Below, one piece after another: positions 1 to 8,729 of a DNA stretch of 41,573 bases. Position numbers and translations under genes: made by a program. The stretch is from Candidatus Hydrogenedentota bacterium (GTDB taxonomy: Bacteria; Hydrogenedentota; Hydrogenedentia; Hydrogenedentales; CAITNO01), in NCBI GenBank assembly GCA_029776995.1, contig JAKOTZ010000094.1, positions 1 through 41,573 of the forward strand. The letters run 5' to 3'. How positions within the stretch are numbered: position 1 is the first letter of the stretch; every line of letters starts with the position of its first letter. Under the pieces are notes generated by a model. The model did no database searches. It was not told the DNA's origin and was given only the letters and a program-made list of their open reading frames with translations.

Positions 1-174
1 CAAATCCGTGTCCTGTTTGGGGTGCGGATTATTCGGCCCATTAATCTGTTTGCCAGTATAGTTAAAAAACAGCGTTTTCTCCCAAACGCAATGAAATAGC
101 GGATGTTTCGGAACTGTTACGTTAGGGGTTAAGTTACTGTTGCTAAATATTTGTATTGTTGGAAAGGCCGTAAA

Positions 175-1722
175 ATGAACATCGGCGATGTGTTGAACGC
201 AGTATTCTCGCTTTTATCCTCCCGCATGACCCGCCAGATTGAGAAAGACCCAGAATTTCGCCGGGAGTTGTTAACCGCGTTTCGAAAACTGGTGGGTTAT
301 ATCGAAGAACTGGAACATCAGGAAAAAGCCAACCGATGGGTAGACCCCGCCATATCCCGGAAGGTAGATGAACTCCGACACGCGGTCAACCAGAAAGGAA
401 GCCTTCAGTCGGACGCAAACTGGAAAAGCGCCGCTGAAAAATATGCGGCACAGACCGAGAATGAAAAACCCGAACGGGAACGCATTTCAGACGATGAACT
501 CCGGCTGATCCAGGAACGGTGTACCCTGAAATCAAAGGCGGTTCGCTGGTGCATTACCCGGCAATTTCACAGCGCGGACGGCATAACAGAAGACAGTGAT
601 CAGGTACGCCGGGAACTTATTGAACAGGCCAAGACGGTTCCCGACTGTTATCTGTGGATGCTGCGTATGGACTGCGATGCTTCGGACACAGATAAGAGCG
701 CTTACGAATGCTGGGAAAATCTGGCGGAATGTTTCGAGAATATGGCGCTGGTTGCGGAACTGGTACAGGCCGTGCTTCCCTACCGGGAAGAACAGCGGGA
801 TCTCATGGAATTGGCCGTAAAGTACACAGCGGAAGCTCAATCGGCTCTGCGTGTCGCGGTTTATGAAGCCGGAAACAAATTGCCGGATCCGGATCAGGAG
901 AAATGCTTCTGGTGGCTGAGGCGCACAACCGAAGAACAGCGCATATTCGTGGAACGGCACATGCGCTGGAACGATCCGGCAGACGCCTCGGCCTGGCTTG
1001 ACCTGCGGGAGCGGATAGAAAAGCTGAATTCGGAATTTCATGAGCGGCTGCACCTGGACCGGCAGGTCCCCAAACTGCTGAACCGCGCCCGTTTCCACGT
1101 GAAAATGATTGAAGGGGACCGAGCTGATCCGGAAGGTCATGACTGGAAAGTAATCGCTGACTGCGTGAGGAAGCTGCTTGATCTCGGTATCAAGCCCAGC
1201 CATACGGCCATGCGCGAGCTGCTTTTCCCAATCCGCAATATCATCGAACAGCAGCCTCCGGATATATTCCAGACGATTCAGCCGGTACTGGATGAAATTC
1301 GCCGGTACGAGTCCCTGGCGCCCGCTGCCGCCGAAGGCACCTACGCCGGGGAGTTAACGGAAGAAGTTGATAAAGTCAGGCAACTGGTAAAAGGTAAAAA
1401 ACTGGTTATGCTTGGGGGAATCCCGCAACAGTCCGCCCGGCAAAGTATCATTGAAGCTTTCGAACTTGAAGACCTGATCTGGATAGACTCGCGCGCCCAT
1501 GAGAGCGTGGAGCATTTTCGCCCGTATGTGTATCAGCCGAACGTGGCCGCGTTTCTGCTGCTGATCCGCTGGTGCAGCCATGCTTTCGGAGCCCTGGAGG
1601 ACGACTGCCAGAAAGCAAATGTTCCCTTCATACGCGTCACCGGCGGTTACAGCCCCAATCAGATAGCCCACCAGATTCTGGCACAGGCTGAAGACAAGCT
1701 AAAAGTCTCTGAAAAACAATAA
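175..1722 (+). CDS. Unknown protein with C-terminal DUF2325-like domain
   Basis: A 515-residue soluble protein of unknown function. The ATG at 175 is preceded by GGAAAGG at 161-167 with good spacing, so I prefer it to the upstream in-frame TTG at 151. The first 400 residues are charged, Trp/Cys-containing and mostly helical, and I recognise no family there. The last 100 residues (from 'KLVMLGG') resemble DUF2325: a Rossmann-like strand ending in GG, a middle segment about a residue 'seen' on a partner ('LIWIDSRAHE'), then 'RWCSHAF' and 'VPFIRVTGGYS'. There is no signal peptide or membrane segment, so it is probably cytoplasmic. It stands alone, converging on the acylphosphatase gene with an 8-base gap. 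The domain call is by pattern only and the function is unknown. Confidence 0.75.
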   Translation: MNIGDVLNAVFSLLSSRMTRQIEKDPEFRRELLTAFRKLVGYIEELEHQEKANRWVDPAISRKVDELRHAVNQKGSLQSDANWKSAAEKYAAQTENEKPERERISDDELRLIQERCTLKSKAVRWCITRQFHSADGITEDSDQVRRELIEQAKTVPDCYLWMLRMDCDASDTDKSAYECWENLAECFENMALVAELVQAVLPYREEQRDLMELAVKYTAEAQSALRVAVYEAGNKLPDPDQEKCFWWLRRTTEEQRIFVERHMRWNDPADASAWLDLRERIEKLNSEFHERLHLDRQVPKLLNRARFHVKMIEGDRADPEGHDWKVIADCVRKLLDLGIKPSHTAMRELLFPIRNIIEQQPPDIFQTIQPVLDEIRRYESLAPAAAEGTYAGELTEEVDKVRQLVKGKKLVMLGGIPQQSARQSIIEAFELEDLIWIDSRAHESVEHFRPYVYQPNVAAFLLLIRWCSHAFGALEDDCQKANVPFIRVTGGYSPNQIAHQILAQAEDKLKVSEKQ

Positions 1723-1730
1723 GCGGTTCC

Positions 1731-2003
1731 CTACCGGCGAATATGGAAGCCCCGCTCCATATTTTCGGCATCGGGAAGAATGTTCTGCTCCACAGATGAA
1801 ACAGCGGCCGAAGGAGGCCCCTCGGAACAGAGGCTTACAACTGCTTTGACGTCCGGATCAGGACCGGACAACTCAACTTCGACAGACCCATCAGGGAGAT
1901 TGCGCACCCATCCGTCCAGATTCCGACGGATGGCCGTTTCCTGCAACCACCACCGAAATCCAACCCCTTGAACATGGCCCCGGATAAGCAACCTGACCCG
2001 CAT
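1731..2003 (-). CDS. acyP: Acylphosphatase
   Basis: A 90-residue acylphosphatase, which hydrolyses carboxyl-phosphate bonds of acyl phosphates in the cytoplasm. The diagnostic motifs are complete: 'GHVQGVGFR' near residue 10, with the phosphate-binding Arg, and 'GWVRNLPDGSVEVE', with the catalytic Asn. The length is normal for the family. The start is the ATG at 2003, which gives the standard N-terminus just before 'RLLIRGHVQG'; a longer frame would overlap the preceding gene. It lies 26 bases behind the HEAT-repeat gene on the same strand and is probably co-transcribed with it. It ends in TAG at the expected family length, so TAG is a working stop codon in this genome. Confidence 0.93.
   Translation of the reverse strand: MRVRLLIRGHVQGVGFRWWLQETAIRRNLDGWVRNLPDGSVEVELSGPDPDVKAVVSLCSEGPPSAAVSSVEQNILPDAENMERGFHIRR
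1740..1763. repeat. 8-bp perfect inverted repeat at a convergent gene end
   Basis: AATATGGA (1740-1747) and TCCATATT (1756-1763) pair perfectly around an 8-base loop rich in C. On the plus strand it is followed by a short T run. It lies inside the 3' end of the acylphosphatase gene and just after the plus-strand gene ending at 1722, where a terminator would be expected. The T tract is weak, so the terminator role is uncertain. Confidence 0.35.
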
Positions 2004-2029
2004 GCCTGTTTTCCCGCTGTCGAAACCCC

Positions 2030-3385
2030 TCAAAAGCCTACATCGGGGGTCAGCGCATGCCACCGTTTTCTGAATTGCGGATCCGCCAGGCCGATAACCG
2101 TTGACGCCGCCGCCAAAGCGATTTCCCGGTTCACGTTCTCGATGGACGGCTGCAACAAATTCATCAGGCGTACGGATCCCAAATCCAGAAACACATCAAA
2201 AACCGCTTTGCGCGTCGCCAGGCTTTCACTGCGGAGCACATCCTGAAACACCGCCATGGTAGTTGGGTCGCCGGCCGAAAAGAGCGCCCCGGCATTCTTC
2301 GCGCGGTAGATCAGATTGCTTTCCGTGGGATCTTCCCGACGCTGCAGCCTGGACCGAAGAAACTGCGTGGCCTCCCAGTCTCCCTCTTTGGCCAGAATCA
2401 GCGCCACATCCGGAGCCAGCGTCGGATAGGTGCTGAAAATTTTCTTCAACTCACTCACGGCATCCGGCGTCTTCAACCAGTAGAGCACCATGACAATTCT
2501 CAGCCGCACGATCCCGTCGTAACTGGGCAGCATCACATGCATCTGCTCGATTATATCGTCCCCGCCCAGCGTGCTGAGGGCAAAGACCGCGGCGCGTCCT
2601 TTTTCTTCATTCGGCTCCGTTATCATGACCAGAAGCCTGGGAATAATCTCTCTGTTTCCCAGCCGCGCCAGCGCCCTGGTGGCCGGGGCGGACAATTCGA
2701 CGGCGCGGTCCTGAAACATTCTGAACATCAACGGCTGGAAATCCGCCACGCCGGTCAGTCCGCAAAGTTCGGCGGCCAAAGCCCTGGCTTCCCGATTGCC
2801 GCTCTCGATTCCCTGCTGCAGAATGTCCTTGGATACTTCATCACCGGCCAGATATAACGCCCTGGAAGCCCGGAGCTGCACCATGATGTCATTGGTTTCC
2901 GCCAGTTTTTTCAGATATTCGGAAGCGTCTTCGTCACGGTAGAGCGCCAGCAAAGCGGCGGCCATCAACTTCTGATTTTGATCATCATTGGCTTCCTGGA
3001 AGATTTCGCGGGTTCTGGCCAAGGCCCGATCCACGACCCGCTGCTGTTCGGCCCGCAACACCTGGCTTTCCGCAAGGCTCTGGCGGGCTTCCACCTTTCC
3101 GTCCTGCACCCGGATCTCAGCGATGTTGTCCAAAAGATAAATTACATCCAGTCCGCTTTGATTAACCAGTGTGACAGTACCAGGATTTACCGATACCACT
3201 TTGAGATTTTTATCTTCAGCCCCACTATCCTTAAGCACCACAGTAACCAGCGTTTCCGTGCCTGCTAAATCTTTCAGGGATACCTTCTGGTCTGTTCCTG
3301 TCACCGGCACCTCAGCCCACCCACTGGAACCCATGAGGATCAGCATGGCTCCCAGCAGGTACGTCGGCCTGTATCCAAAACGCAT
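2030..3385 (-). CDS. Secreted HEAT-repeat protein
   Basis: A 451-residue protein with an N-terminal signal peptide (a hydrophobic stretch ending around 'GSSGWA') and a body of HEAT-like helical repeats. These are recurring units such as 'VQLRASRALYLAGD', 'NREARALAAELCGL' and 'LSAPATRALARLGN' from about residue 150 onward. Before the repeats is a small beta-rich region of about 90 residues. The start ATG at 3385 has a strong AGGAGG Shine-Dalgarno at 3393-3398, which decides it against an upstream in-frame start. HEAT repeats are protein-binding scaffolds, and the signal peptide places it in the periplasm or at the surface. The partner is unknown. The acylphosphatase gene follows 26 bases downstream. 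Confidence 0.85.
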   Translation of the reverse strand: MRFGYRPTYLLGAMLILMGSSGWAEVPVTGTDQKVSLKDLAGTETLVTVVLKDSGAEDKNLKVVSVNPGTVTLVNQSGLDVIYLLDNIAEIRVQDGKVEARQSLAESQVLRAEQQRVVDRALARTREIFQEANDDQNQKLMAAALLALYRDEDASEYLKKLAETNDIMVQLRASRALYLAGDEVSKDILQQGIESGNREARALAAELCGLTGVADFQPLMFRMFQDRAVELSAPATRALARLGNREIIPRLLVMITEPNEEKGRAAVFALSTLGGDDIIEQMHVMLPSYDGIVRLRIVMVLYWLKTPDAVSELKKIFSTYPTLAPDVALILAKEGDWEATQFLRSRLQRREDPTESNLIYRAKNAGALFSAGDPTTMAVFQDVLRSESLATRKAVFDVFLDLGSVRLMNLLQPSIENVNREIALAAASTVIGLADPQFRKRWHALTPDVGF

Positions 3386-3596
3386 AGGAATTCCTCCTCT
3401 TTTGACTATACCCAAATCAAGAAGTGACAACACAAGAATCATACCCCAGCGCGCGGGTAAAAGTCATCCCCGCAACGCCACACGATACCGCACAGATGTT
3501 ACTGGTTGCCTCGGATCGATGGCCAAACCGAGTTTTTGTTCAGTCGGCACCATGAAGTAATATGACCACTGCCCCGACAATGGAAAGGTACCAGCC

Positions 3597-4565
3597 ATGC
3601 GCGTACTGGTTACAGGCGGAGCCGGATTTATCGGATCGCACCTTTGTGAATCTTTGATCAAACAGGGGGATGAAGTATATGTGCTGGATGACCTGAGTAC
3701 GGGGCGTTTTGAAAATATCGAGCATCTGCCGAATGTGCGCTGTGTGGTGGACTCCACCCTGAACCAGGAAATTGTCCGGGACCTCGTGCGGGAAGTGGAC
3801 CGTGTATACCACCTTGCCGCAACGGTTGGTGTGCAGCTGGTAGTCAATCATCCCATTCGCACAATCGTTAACAATATCCGCGGAACGGAAACGGTCCTTG
3901 AAGAAACCTGCCGTTACCGAAAACCCCTGCTGATTACCTCTACCAGCGAAGTTTACGGTAAAGGCACAGGTGACGTATTCCGGGAAAATGACGACCGTGT
4001 AATCGGTCCGACCCACCGTTACCGGTGGTGTTACGCGGAATCCAAGGCGGTTGACGAGTTCCTCGCCCTGGCTTACTGGCATGAAAAACGCCATCCAGTG
4101 GTGATCGTCCGCCTTTTCAACACGGTTGGCCCCCGGCAGACCGGCCGCTACGGCATGGTTATTCCCACATTTGTCCGCCAGGCGCTGCTGGGCGAGCCCT
4201 TAACGGTTTACGGGGATGGCCAGCAGACGCGGTGCTTTGCCTACGTAGGTGATGTCGTCCCGGCTCTGATGGCTCTGATGGATCATCCTCAGGCACAGGG
4301 CCAAGTGTTCAATGTCGGCAGCCAGGAGCGTGTCACGATAGAAGAGCTGGCTCGCCGGGTGATCGCCCGCACGGGCAGTTCTTCCACTATACGGTACATC
4401 CCTTACACCCAGGCATTCGGTCCCGGTTATGAAGACATGCGTCACCGCGCACCCTGCCTGGACAAAATCCGGGATCTGATCGGCTACTCCCCCAAAACAT
4501 CCCTGGATGAGATTATTGACAGCGTAATAGTTTATGTCAAGGACCAGCTGCAACGGGGAATCTGA
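3597..4565 (+). CDS. NAD-dependent nucleotide-sugar epimerase/dehydratase
   Basis: A 322-residue extended short-chain dehydrogenase. The Rossmann glycine motif 'VTGGAGFIGSH' is at residues 5-15, and the catalytic Tyr-x3-Lys is at Tyr146/Lys150 ('YAESK'), with the conserved 'TSTSEVYG' before it. 'GPRQTGRYGMVIP' and 'VYGDGQQTRCFAYVGD' are typical of the UDP-glucuronate decarboxylase, dTDP-glucose dehydratase and UDP-glucose epimerase group. The enzyme would remodel a nucleotide-activated sugar for LPS or glycan synthesis. The exact substrate cannot be read from the sequence. The ATG at 3597 has GGAAAGG at 3582-3588. It is transcribed away from the HEAT-repeat gene across a 211-base gap. Confidence 0.92.
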   Translation: MRVLVTGGAGFIGSHLCESLIKQGDEVYVLDDLSTGRFENIEHLPNVRCVVDSTLNQEIVRDLVREVDRVYHLAATVGVQLVVNHPIRTIVNNIRGTETVLEETCRYRKPLLITSTSEVYGKGTGDVFRENDDRVIGPTHRYRWCYAESKAVDEFLALAYWHEKRHPVVIVRLFNTVGPRQTGRYGMVIPTFVRQALLGEPLTVYGDGQQTRCFAYVGDVVPALMALMDHPQAQGQVFNVGSQERVTIEELARRVIARTGSSSTIRYIPYTQAFGPGYEDMRHRAPCLDKIRDLIGYSPKTSLDEIIDSVIVYVKDQLQRGI

Positions 4566-4600
4566 CAGATAAAATTAACATGCCCCGTGTTAAGATGCGC

Positions 4601-4999
4601 TTATTCATCTTCCGACTCTACGGGCACCGCATAGTCAAACCCGTAAACGTCCGTATACCAGACGGGACCACACGCCATACCGCCATAGGTAATCTCAAGC
4701 ACCAGGAGATTGTTCCCGTAACCCGCTTTCTTCAGCAACCGCGGGAATTTTTCTAATTCCATAGCATCGCCCGCACAATGGTTTGTTCTCTGAGTGTAAT
4801 CCTCAGATGTATAGTCATATTCGCCACTGCAAGCGGTAAAAGCAAAGGCCAAGTGAGGACACGGGATGATGTCGCCAGTGTAAGTGTTAAAGATCTTCTG
4901 CCCACAAAGTGGGCAGTGGACTACAGGGGGTGGGTAACCAAAGGGCTGTTCAATACGGGCATACTGGGGTTTCGGTTTTTTCTCATCCATGATGGTCAC
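4601..4999 (-). CDS. Small zinc-binding hypothetical protein
   Basis: A 132-residue acidic protein that I do not recognise. It has a zinc-ribbon-like N-terminal region with 'HCPLCGQ', then 'PCPH' about 20 residues later, plus two further Cys ('TACSG', 'NHCAG'). The C-terminus is acidic ('VESEDE'). There is no signal peptide. The start is either GTG at 4999, with GAGG at the normal distance (5006-5010), or ATG three codons later at 4990. A perfect palindrome lies directly upstream of the ribosome binding site. It converges on the epimerase gene with a 35-base gap. Confidence 0.7.
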   Translation of the reverse strand: MTIMDEKKPKPQYARIEQPFGYPPPVVHCPLCGQKIFNTYTGDIIPCPHLAFAFTACSGEYDYTSEDYTQRTNHCAGDAMELEKFPRLLKKAGYGNNLLVLEITYGGMACGPVWYTDVYGFDYAVPVESEDE

Positions 5000-5013
5000 T
5001 CTCAGCCTCAGCA

Positions 5014-5028
5014 GTTAAGAAACTTAAC
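5014..5028. repeat. Perfect palindrome GTTAAG-AAA-CTTAAC before a ribosome binding site
   Basis: Six-base arms around a 3-base loop, only a few bases upstream of the GAGG of the small zinc-protein gene. It could be an operator or a small RNA hairpin near the ribosome binding site. It has no T tract, so it is not a terminator. Function is not shown. Confidence 0.4.
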
Positions 5029-5086
5029 CGCTCAAACAGCCTACTCCTTCCGCCTATCGCGGAAACCACCAGTGCATACTCGACCT

Positions 5087-5115
5087 GTCCTGTTAAACAG
5101 TACTTCTTACAGGAC
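5087..5115. repeat. 7-bp inverted repeat in the 140-base spacer
   Basis: GTCCTGT (5087-5093) and ACAGGAC (5109-5115) pair across a 15-base loop between the PASTA gene end and the zinc-protein gene start. No T run follows on either strand, so it is not a clear intrinsic terminator. It could be a protein-binding site. Confidence 0.3.
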
Positions 5116-5139
5116 TCAACCATTTACTGCCCTTTACAG

Positions 5140-7200
5140 TTAACGCACGGCCCGGCGCAAAGATACCGCTACCAGGGTCATCAGGCTGATACCCACCAGC
5201 AACAGGTCGCCGGCCATCATCTTGAAGGGCCAAAGATTTCGCAGACATCCGAAACATCCGCCGATTCGAAGGTATTTAGCCAGCTCTTCCTGCGTGATAA
5301 CGCCATCGCTGTTTCGGTCGATCGTATTAAAGATATCTTCTGTCATTCCCGGCAGTACGTCAAGCACTTCCTCGAACGTCAGATTCCCGTCACTGTTGAC
5401 ATCAGCAATCACGAAATTACGGTACAGAACCCGTTCGATTTCCGCATTATCCGGCGGAGCCGGTTTGGCGCCCCGGGAAACTACCAGAGTTACCTGGGTA
5501 TCCGCGGGAACTTCATAGTCTGGAAGCGGCGACTGGCTTATTACCTGATTTTCAGGAATATCCATCCGGAACTCTTTCCGCACAATGATATTAGCCGGAT
5601 CAATGCCAGCGTTGATCAACTCTCCCCGGGCATCATCGTAAGGCAGTCCCACGACGTTGGGCATAATTACCGGACACTTGCCGGTCGAAACGTGAATGGT
5701 AACTTCACCTCCCAGATCTGCTGAAGCATTAGCAAGCGGAACCTGCCGTATAACTTTCCCCGACGCTACGCGGTTGTTGCACTCGGATTGGATTTTGACG
5801 GTCAAACCGGCAGTTGTCAGCAAAGCGACCGCTTCTGCTTCGGTTTTTCCGACTACATCCGGGACGGTGACGGGACATGGACCGGACGAAACCGTCACGT
5901 CAACCACCGTCGGAATGGCCACCAGCGCGCCAGCCGCGGGGGTCTGAGAGAGAATGCCGCTGGCCGTGTTATTGTCACACGCGGAACCTGCCACATTGAG
6001 CGAAAGGGAAACCGCCGCAAGCGCAGCCTGGGCTTCTTCGAGCTGGGCACCCGCAATATCGGGAACCGTCACACAGCTTGTATTAGAGACAGTAAACGCA
6101 ACGGCTGTCCCCGGATTTACCTGGGTACCGTCCTGAATACTTTGGGCTAAAACCAGCCCGTTCGGACCGGAAGTCTGACACTGGCGGGTAACCGTGCCCG
6201 ATGTCAATCCGGCTGCGCCCAGCACCGCAACCGCTTCGGATTCAGTGAGTCCGGTAAGCACGGGAACTGTCACACATGGTCCCGCTGAAACCTGGTAACT
6301 GACGGCACCGCCTGTCGGAAGCGAGGTCATCGGACTTGGATTCTGGGTCATTACCGTACCGGCCGGAACACTTGGGTTGCACACACGGGTAATCGTGCCG
6401 GGAGTTAATCCGGCAGCCCTGATACGGCTGGACGCCTCAACCTCGCCCAAACCAATAATCGCGGGCACTAAAACATTTCCCAACGCGCCTCCAGTGCTGG
6501 TGCAACGCCCATTAGCAACAATCAGCGTAACCGGAGTGCTCAATCCCGCCTGGGTTCCTCCAGCCGGATCCTGTGAAGCCACATCCCCGATGGCGATCAG
6601 GTCACTGCACTGCCTGGAAACAGCCGACACAAAAAAACCGGCACTTTGCAGAATCTGACGCGCCTGCTGTTCCGGATAACCCACCACGTTTGGAACCGTT
6701 GTGCAAAATCCAGAAGATACCGTGATTTCCACCGCGGAACCGACATTCACCGTCGTGCCACCAGCCGGGTTCTGAGCAAACACCTGCTGCGCAGGAACCG
6801 TATCACTGCACTGTAAAATTACGGATGCGTACAGATTAACCCCCTGCAAAAGCTCCTGCGCGGCCACGCTGGACAGACCAACCAGATCGGGAACGCCTAC
6901 CGTACACGGACCAGTCACGATGGTCAGCATGACTGTTGCCGGCAAAGAAACATCGCTGTTCGCGGCTAGATCCTGATCCAAAACTGTATTGACTTCCGCA
7001 GTATCAGAGCAGCCCGGGGTGGTTGCGACATACAACCCCAAAGCTGTTAACTGCGCCTGCGCTGCAGTCAGCGTCAACCCATGCACATCCGGAACAGTAA
7101 CCGCACCGGCGGTACCAACTCCCAAAAGGATTATCGCAAAAACATAACCCAGATACTTTCCTGCGTTCAGGTTCCGGTCGGGATGCCATATACACTTCAT
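5140..7200 (-). CDS. Secreted eight-PASTA protein with EF-hands and a C-terminal membrane tail
   Basis: A 686-residue exported protein. The ATG at 7200 has GGAAGGA just upstream and is followed by a signal or anchor segment (about residues 17-33). Eight PASTA domains of about 68 residues follow from residue 34 to about 585; each opens with a variant of 'VTVPDVVGLT'. PASTA domains bind peptidoglycan or muropeptides in Ser/Thr kinases and penicillin-binding proteins, but there is no kinase or transpeptidase here. Seven of the eight repeats have two Cys at matching positions, and the eighth lacks both, which suggests a disulfide in each. Two EF-hand loops follow near residues 600 and 627 ('DVNSDGNLTFEE', 'DRNSDGVITQEE'). 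The end is 'GGCFGC', a linker, a hydrophobic segment (about 660-682) and Arg-Arg, like a sorting tail. Probably an envelope-associated calcium-binding protein. Confidence 0.9.
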   Translation of the reverse strand: MKCIWHPDRNLNAGKYLGYVFAIILLGVGTAGAVTVPDVHGLTLTAAQAQLTALGLYVATTPGCSDTAEVNTVLDQDLAANSDVSLPATVMLTIVTGPCTVGVPDLVGLSSVAAQELLQGVNLYASVILQCSDTVPAQQVFAQNPAGGTTVNVGSAVEITVSSGFCTTVPNVVGYPEQQARQILQSAGFFVSAVSRQCSDLIAIGDVASQDPAGGTQAGLSTPVTLIVANGRCTSTGGALGNVLVPAIIGLGEVEASSRIRAAGLTPGTITRVCNPSVPAGTVMTQNPSPMTSLPTGGAVSYQVSAGPCVTVPVLTGLTESEAVAVLGAAGLTSGTVTRQCQTSGPNGLVLAQSIQDGTQVNPGTAVAFTVSNTSCVTVPDIAGAQLEEAQAALAAVSLSLNVAGSACDNNTASGILSQTPAAGALVAIPTVVDVTVSSGPCPVTVPDVVGKTEAEAVALLTTAGLTVKIQSECNNRVASGKVIRQVPLANASADLGGEVTIHVSTGKCPVIMPNVVGLPYDDARGELINAGIDPANIIVRKEFRMDIPENQVISQSPLPDYEVPADTQVTLVVSRGAKPAPPDNAEIERVLYRNFVIADVNSDGNLTFEEVLDVLPGMTEDIFNTIDRNSDGVITQEELAKYLRIGGCFGCLRNLWPFKMMAGDLLLVGISLMTLVAVSLRRAVR

Positions 7201-7331
7201 GTTGTTATCCTTCCGATTCTGCACTCTCGCTGTATCCGGCTCAACGCGCAATATTTCCAATACGGGTATTCAGTAATACCTGTTCCTCAATGCATTGTTT
7301 CGACTGATGCAGCGCTATTATGTCAAGAATT

Positions 7332-7360
7332 ATTTTAGCCCAATTCCCTAAAATTGACAA
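7332..7360 (-). promoter_or_regulatory. Sigma-70-type promoter for the PASTA gene
   Basis: On the minus strand, TTGTCA (7360-7355) and TAAAAT (7337-7332) are separated by exactly 17 bases. Both boxes are one base from consensus. Transcription would start near 7325, leaving a leader of about 125 bases before the ATG at 7200. The region is markedly AT-rich compared with its surroundings. Confidence 0.55.
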
Positions 7361-7398
7361 TATATTTTTGGGAATATTTTTCAACATAGAAAAACAGA

Positions 7399-7404
7399 TA
7401 TAAT
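7399..7404 (+). promoter_or_regulatory. Possible -10 box for the U32 gene
   Basis: A perfect TATAAT lies 20 bases before the ATG at 7425, but the sequence 17 bases upstream is only a poor -35 match. The predicted start point would leave a leader of about 14 bases with no Shine-Dalgarno, so the gene may be near-leaderless. Weak evidence. Confidence 0.3.
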
Positions 7405-7424
7405 TCTCCTGTTTTCAGATTTTT

Positions 7425-8726
7425 ATGAAGCATCCATCAAAACCTATCCGCTCCCGAAAACAGGAAAAGCCCGAACTGCTTGCGCCGGCGGGTCGCATCG
7501 AGACGTTTTGCGCCGCATTGGACGCGGGGGCTGATGCCGTGTATGCCGGAGCGCACGCGTTCAACGCAAGGATGCGCGCGCCTAATTTTACCATCGATGA
7601 GCTTACCCGCATGGCTGATTACGCCCACCGCAGCGGAAAAAAACTCTATCTGACTGTAAATACAATCGTTAAAGACACAGAATTAAATGCACTCAAACAG
7701 TTGCTCAGGGATATGCGCGCCATCCACCCGGATGCCTTGATCGTCCAGGATATTGACACAGCCCACCTGGCGCAGCGTATCTGCCCAAACATCCCTCTGC
7801 ACGCCTCCACGCAAATGACCATCCACAACGTGGATGGCGCGCTGGCCGCGCAAAAAATGGGATTTGCCCGGGTCATTCTGGCGCGCGAATGCACCATTGA
7901 AGAAATCCGGGAAATCCGATGTTCCTGTGAAATTGAACTAGAAACTTTCGTCCACGGCGCCATGTGCTACTCCATGTCGGGGCAATGTTTCGCCAGCGGG
8001 CTGATTCACGGTAAAAGCGCCAATCGGGGACGGTGCCTGCAACCATGCCGCAGACTTTTCCAGGGTATCCCGGAGAACGCAGGCAACCGTTCAGAATCAA
8101 ACAAGGAAGAAACGACAGATCCTTCTTCCCCTCTTTCTGATGAAAACCGGTGTTTCCCCGCATATTCCATGCGTGACCTTTGCGCTGCGCCCATTCTTGA
8201 GCGGCTGATCGCATCCGGCATCAGCTGCTTTAAAATTGAGGGGCGCATGAAGCCACCAGAGCAGGTTGCCCAGATTGTGCGCGCCTACCGGCTACTGATC
8301 GATGCCTGGCCCAAAATTACCGCGGAGGTCATGGAAGAAAGCCGCCAACTGCTGGAAACCGCCGTCGGCCGGGAACCTCATACCGGGTATTATCTCAGCA
8401 GCACCCCTCCAGTACTGGGCGCCAAAGAAACACAGTCCGGCCGGCCGGTCGGACGCAGTGAAAGCGCCGATACGCCTGGCTTTTTCCGGATATCTCCGCG
8501 GGTCCCCCTGAAAGTCGGAGACCGGCTCCGCGTACAGCTGAACCCAAACAGCCCACCTCAGGGTTTCACCATCCGCCAAATCCTTTACCAGGGCAGATCC
8601 ACTAAACGCCCGCCGGTTGGCGCCACGATAGAAGTCGCAGCGCCCTTCAATATCCCTCCGGGACGCTGGATCGTCAAGGCGTCCGACGCTGACGCAATAC
8701 CCCGCGGTTTCGCCCATCGCATCTAG
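7425..8726 (+). CDS. U32-family RNA hydroxylase/peptidase-like protein, catalytic part
   Basis: A 433-residue U32 family protein. It opens with 'PELLAPAGRIETFCAALDAGADAVYAG', shown here as positions 16-42, the standard TIM-barrel start. It has the U32 signature 'FVHGAMCYSMSGQC' followed by 'NRGRCLQPCR', supplying Cys residues that in the TrhP/RlhA branch support an Fe-S cluster used for RNA hydroxylation. 'FKIEGRMKPPEQVA' and a small beta domain after it are also typical. The family was first named as peptidases, but characterised bacterial members modify tRNA or 23S rRNA, so RNA modification is the better guess. The frame stops at TAG 8724-8726 and then continues open in the same frame, so this may be the first part of one longer protein (see findings). 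Confidence 0.88.
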   Translation: MKHPSKPIRSRKQEKPELLAPAGRIETFCAALDAGADAVYAGAHAFNARMRAPNFTIDELTRMADYAHRSGKKLYLTVNTIVKDTELNALKQLLRDMRAIHPDALIVQDIDTAHLAQRICPNIPLHASTQMTIHNVDGALAAQKMGFARVILARECTIEEIREIRCSCEIELETFVHGAMCYSMSGQCFASGLIHGKSANRGRCLQPCRRLFQGIPENAGNRSESNKEETTDPSSPLSDENRCFPAYSMRDLCAAPILERLIASGISCFKIEGRMKPPEQVAQIVRAYRLLIDAWPKITAEVMEESRQLLETAVGREPHTGYYLSSTPPVLGAKETQSGRPVGRSESADTPGFFRISPRVPLKVGDRLRVQLNPNSPPQGFTIRQILYQGRSTKRPPVGATIEVAAPFNIPPGRWIVKASDADAIPRGFAHRI

Positions 8727-8729
8727 TCC

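Noticed and set aside
1-99. Open frame of 32 codons at the left edge
   Set aside because: Could be the tail of an upstream gene, but it is too short and shows no motif to support a call.
3405-3410. TATAGT as a -10 box for the HEAT-repeat gene
   Set aside because: The start point would fall on the ribosome binding site, and no -35 at normal spacing exists.
3510-3537. Short hairpin CTCGG/CCGAG followed by five T before the epimerase gene
   Set aside because: Stem of only 5 bases with a 13-base loop; too weak to call a terminator, and no gene ends just upstream on that strand.
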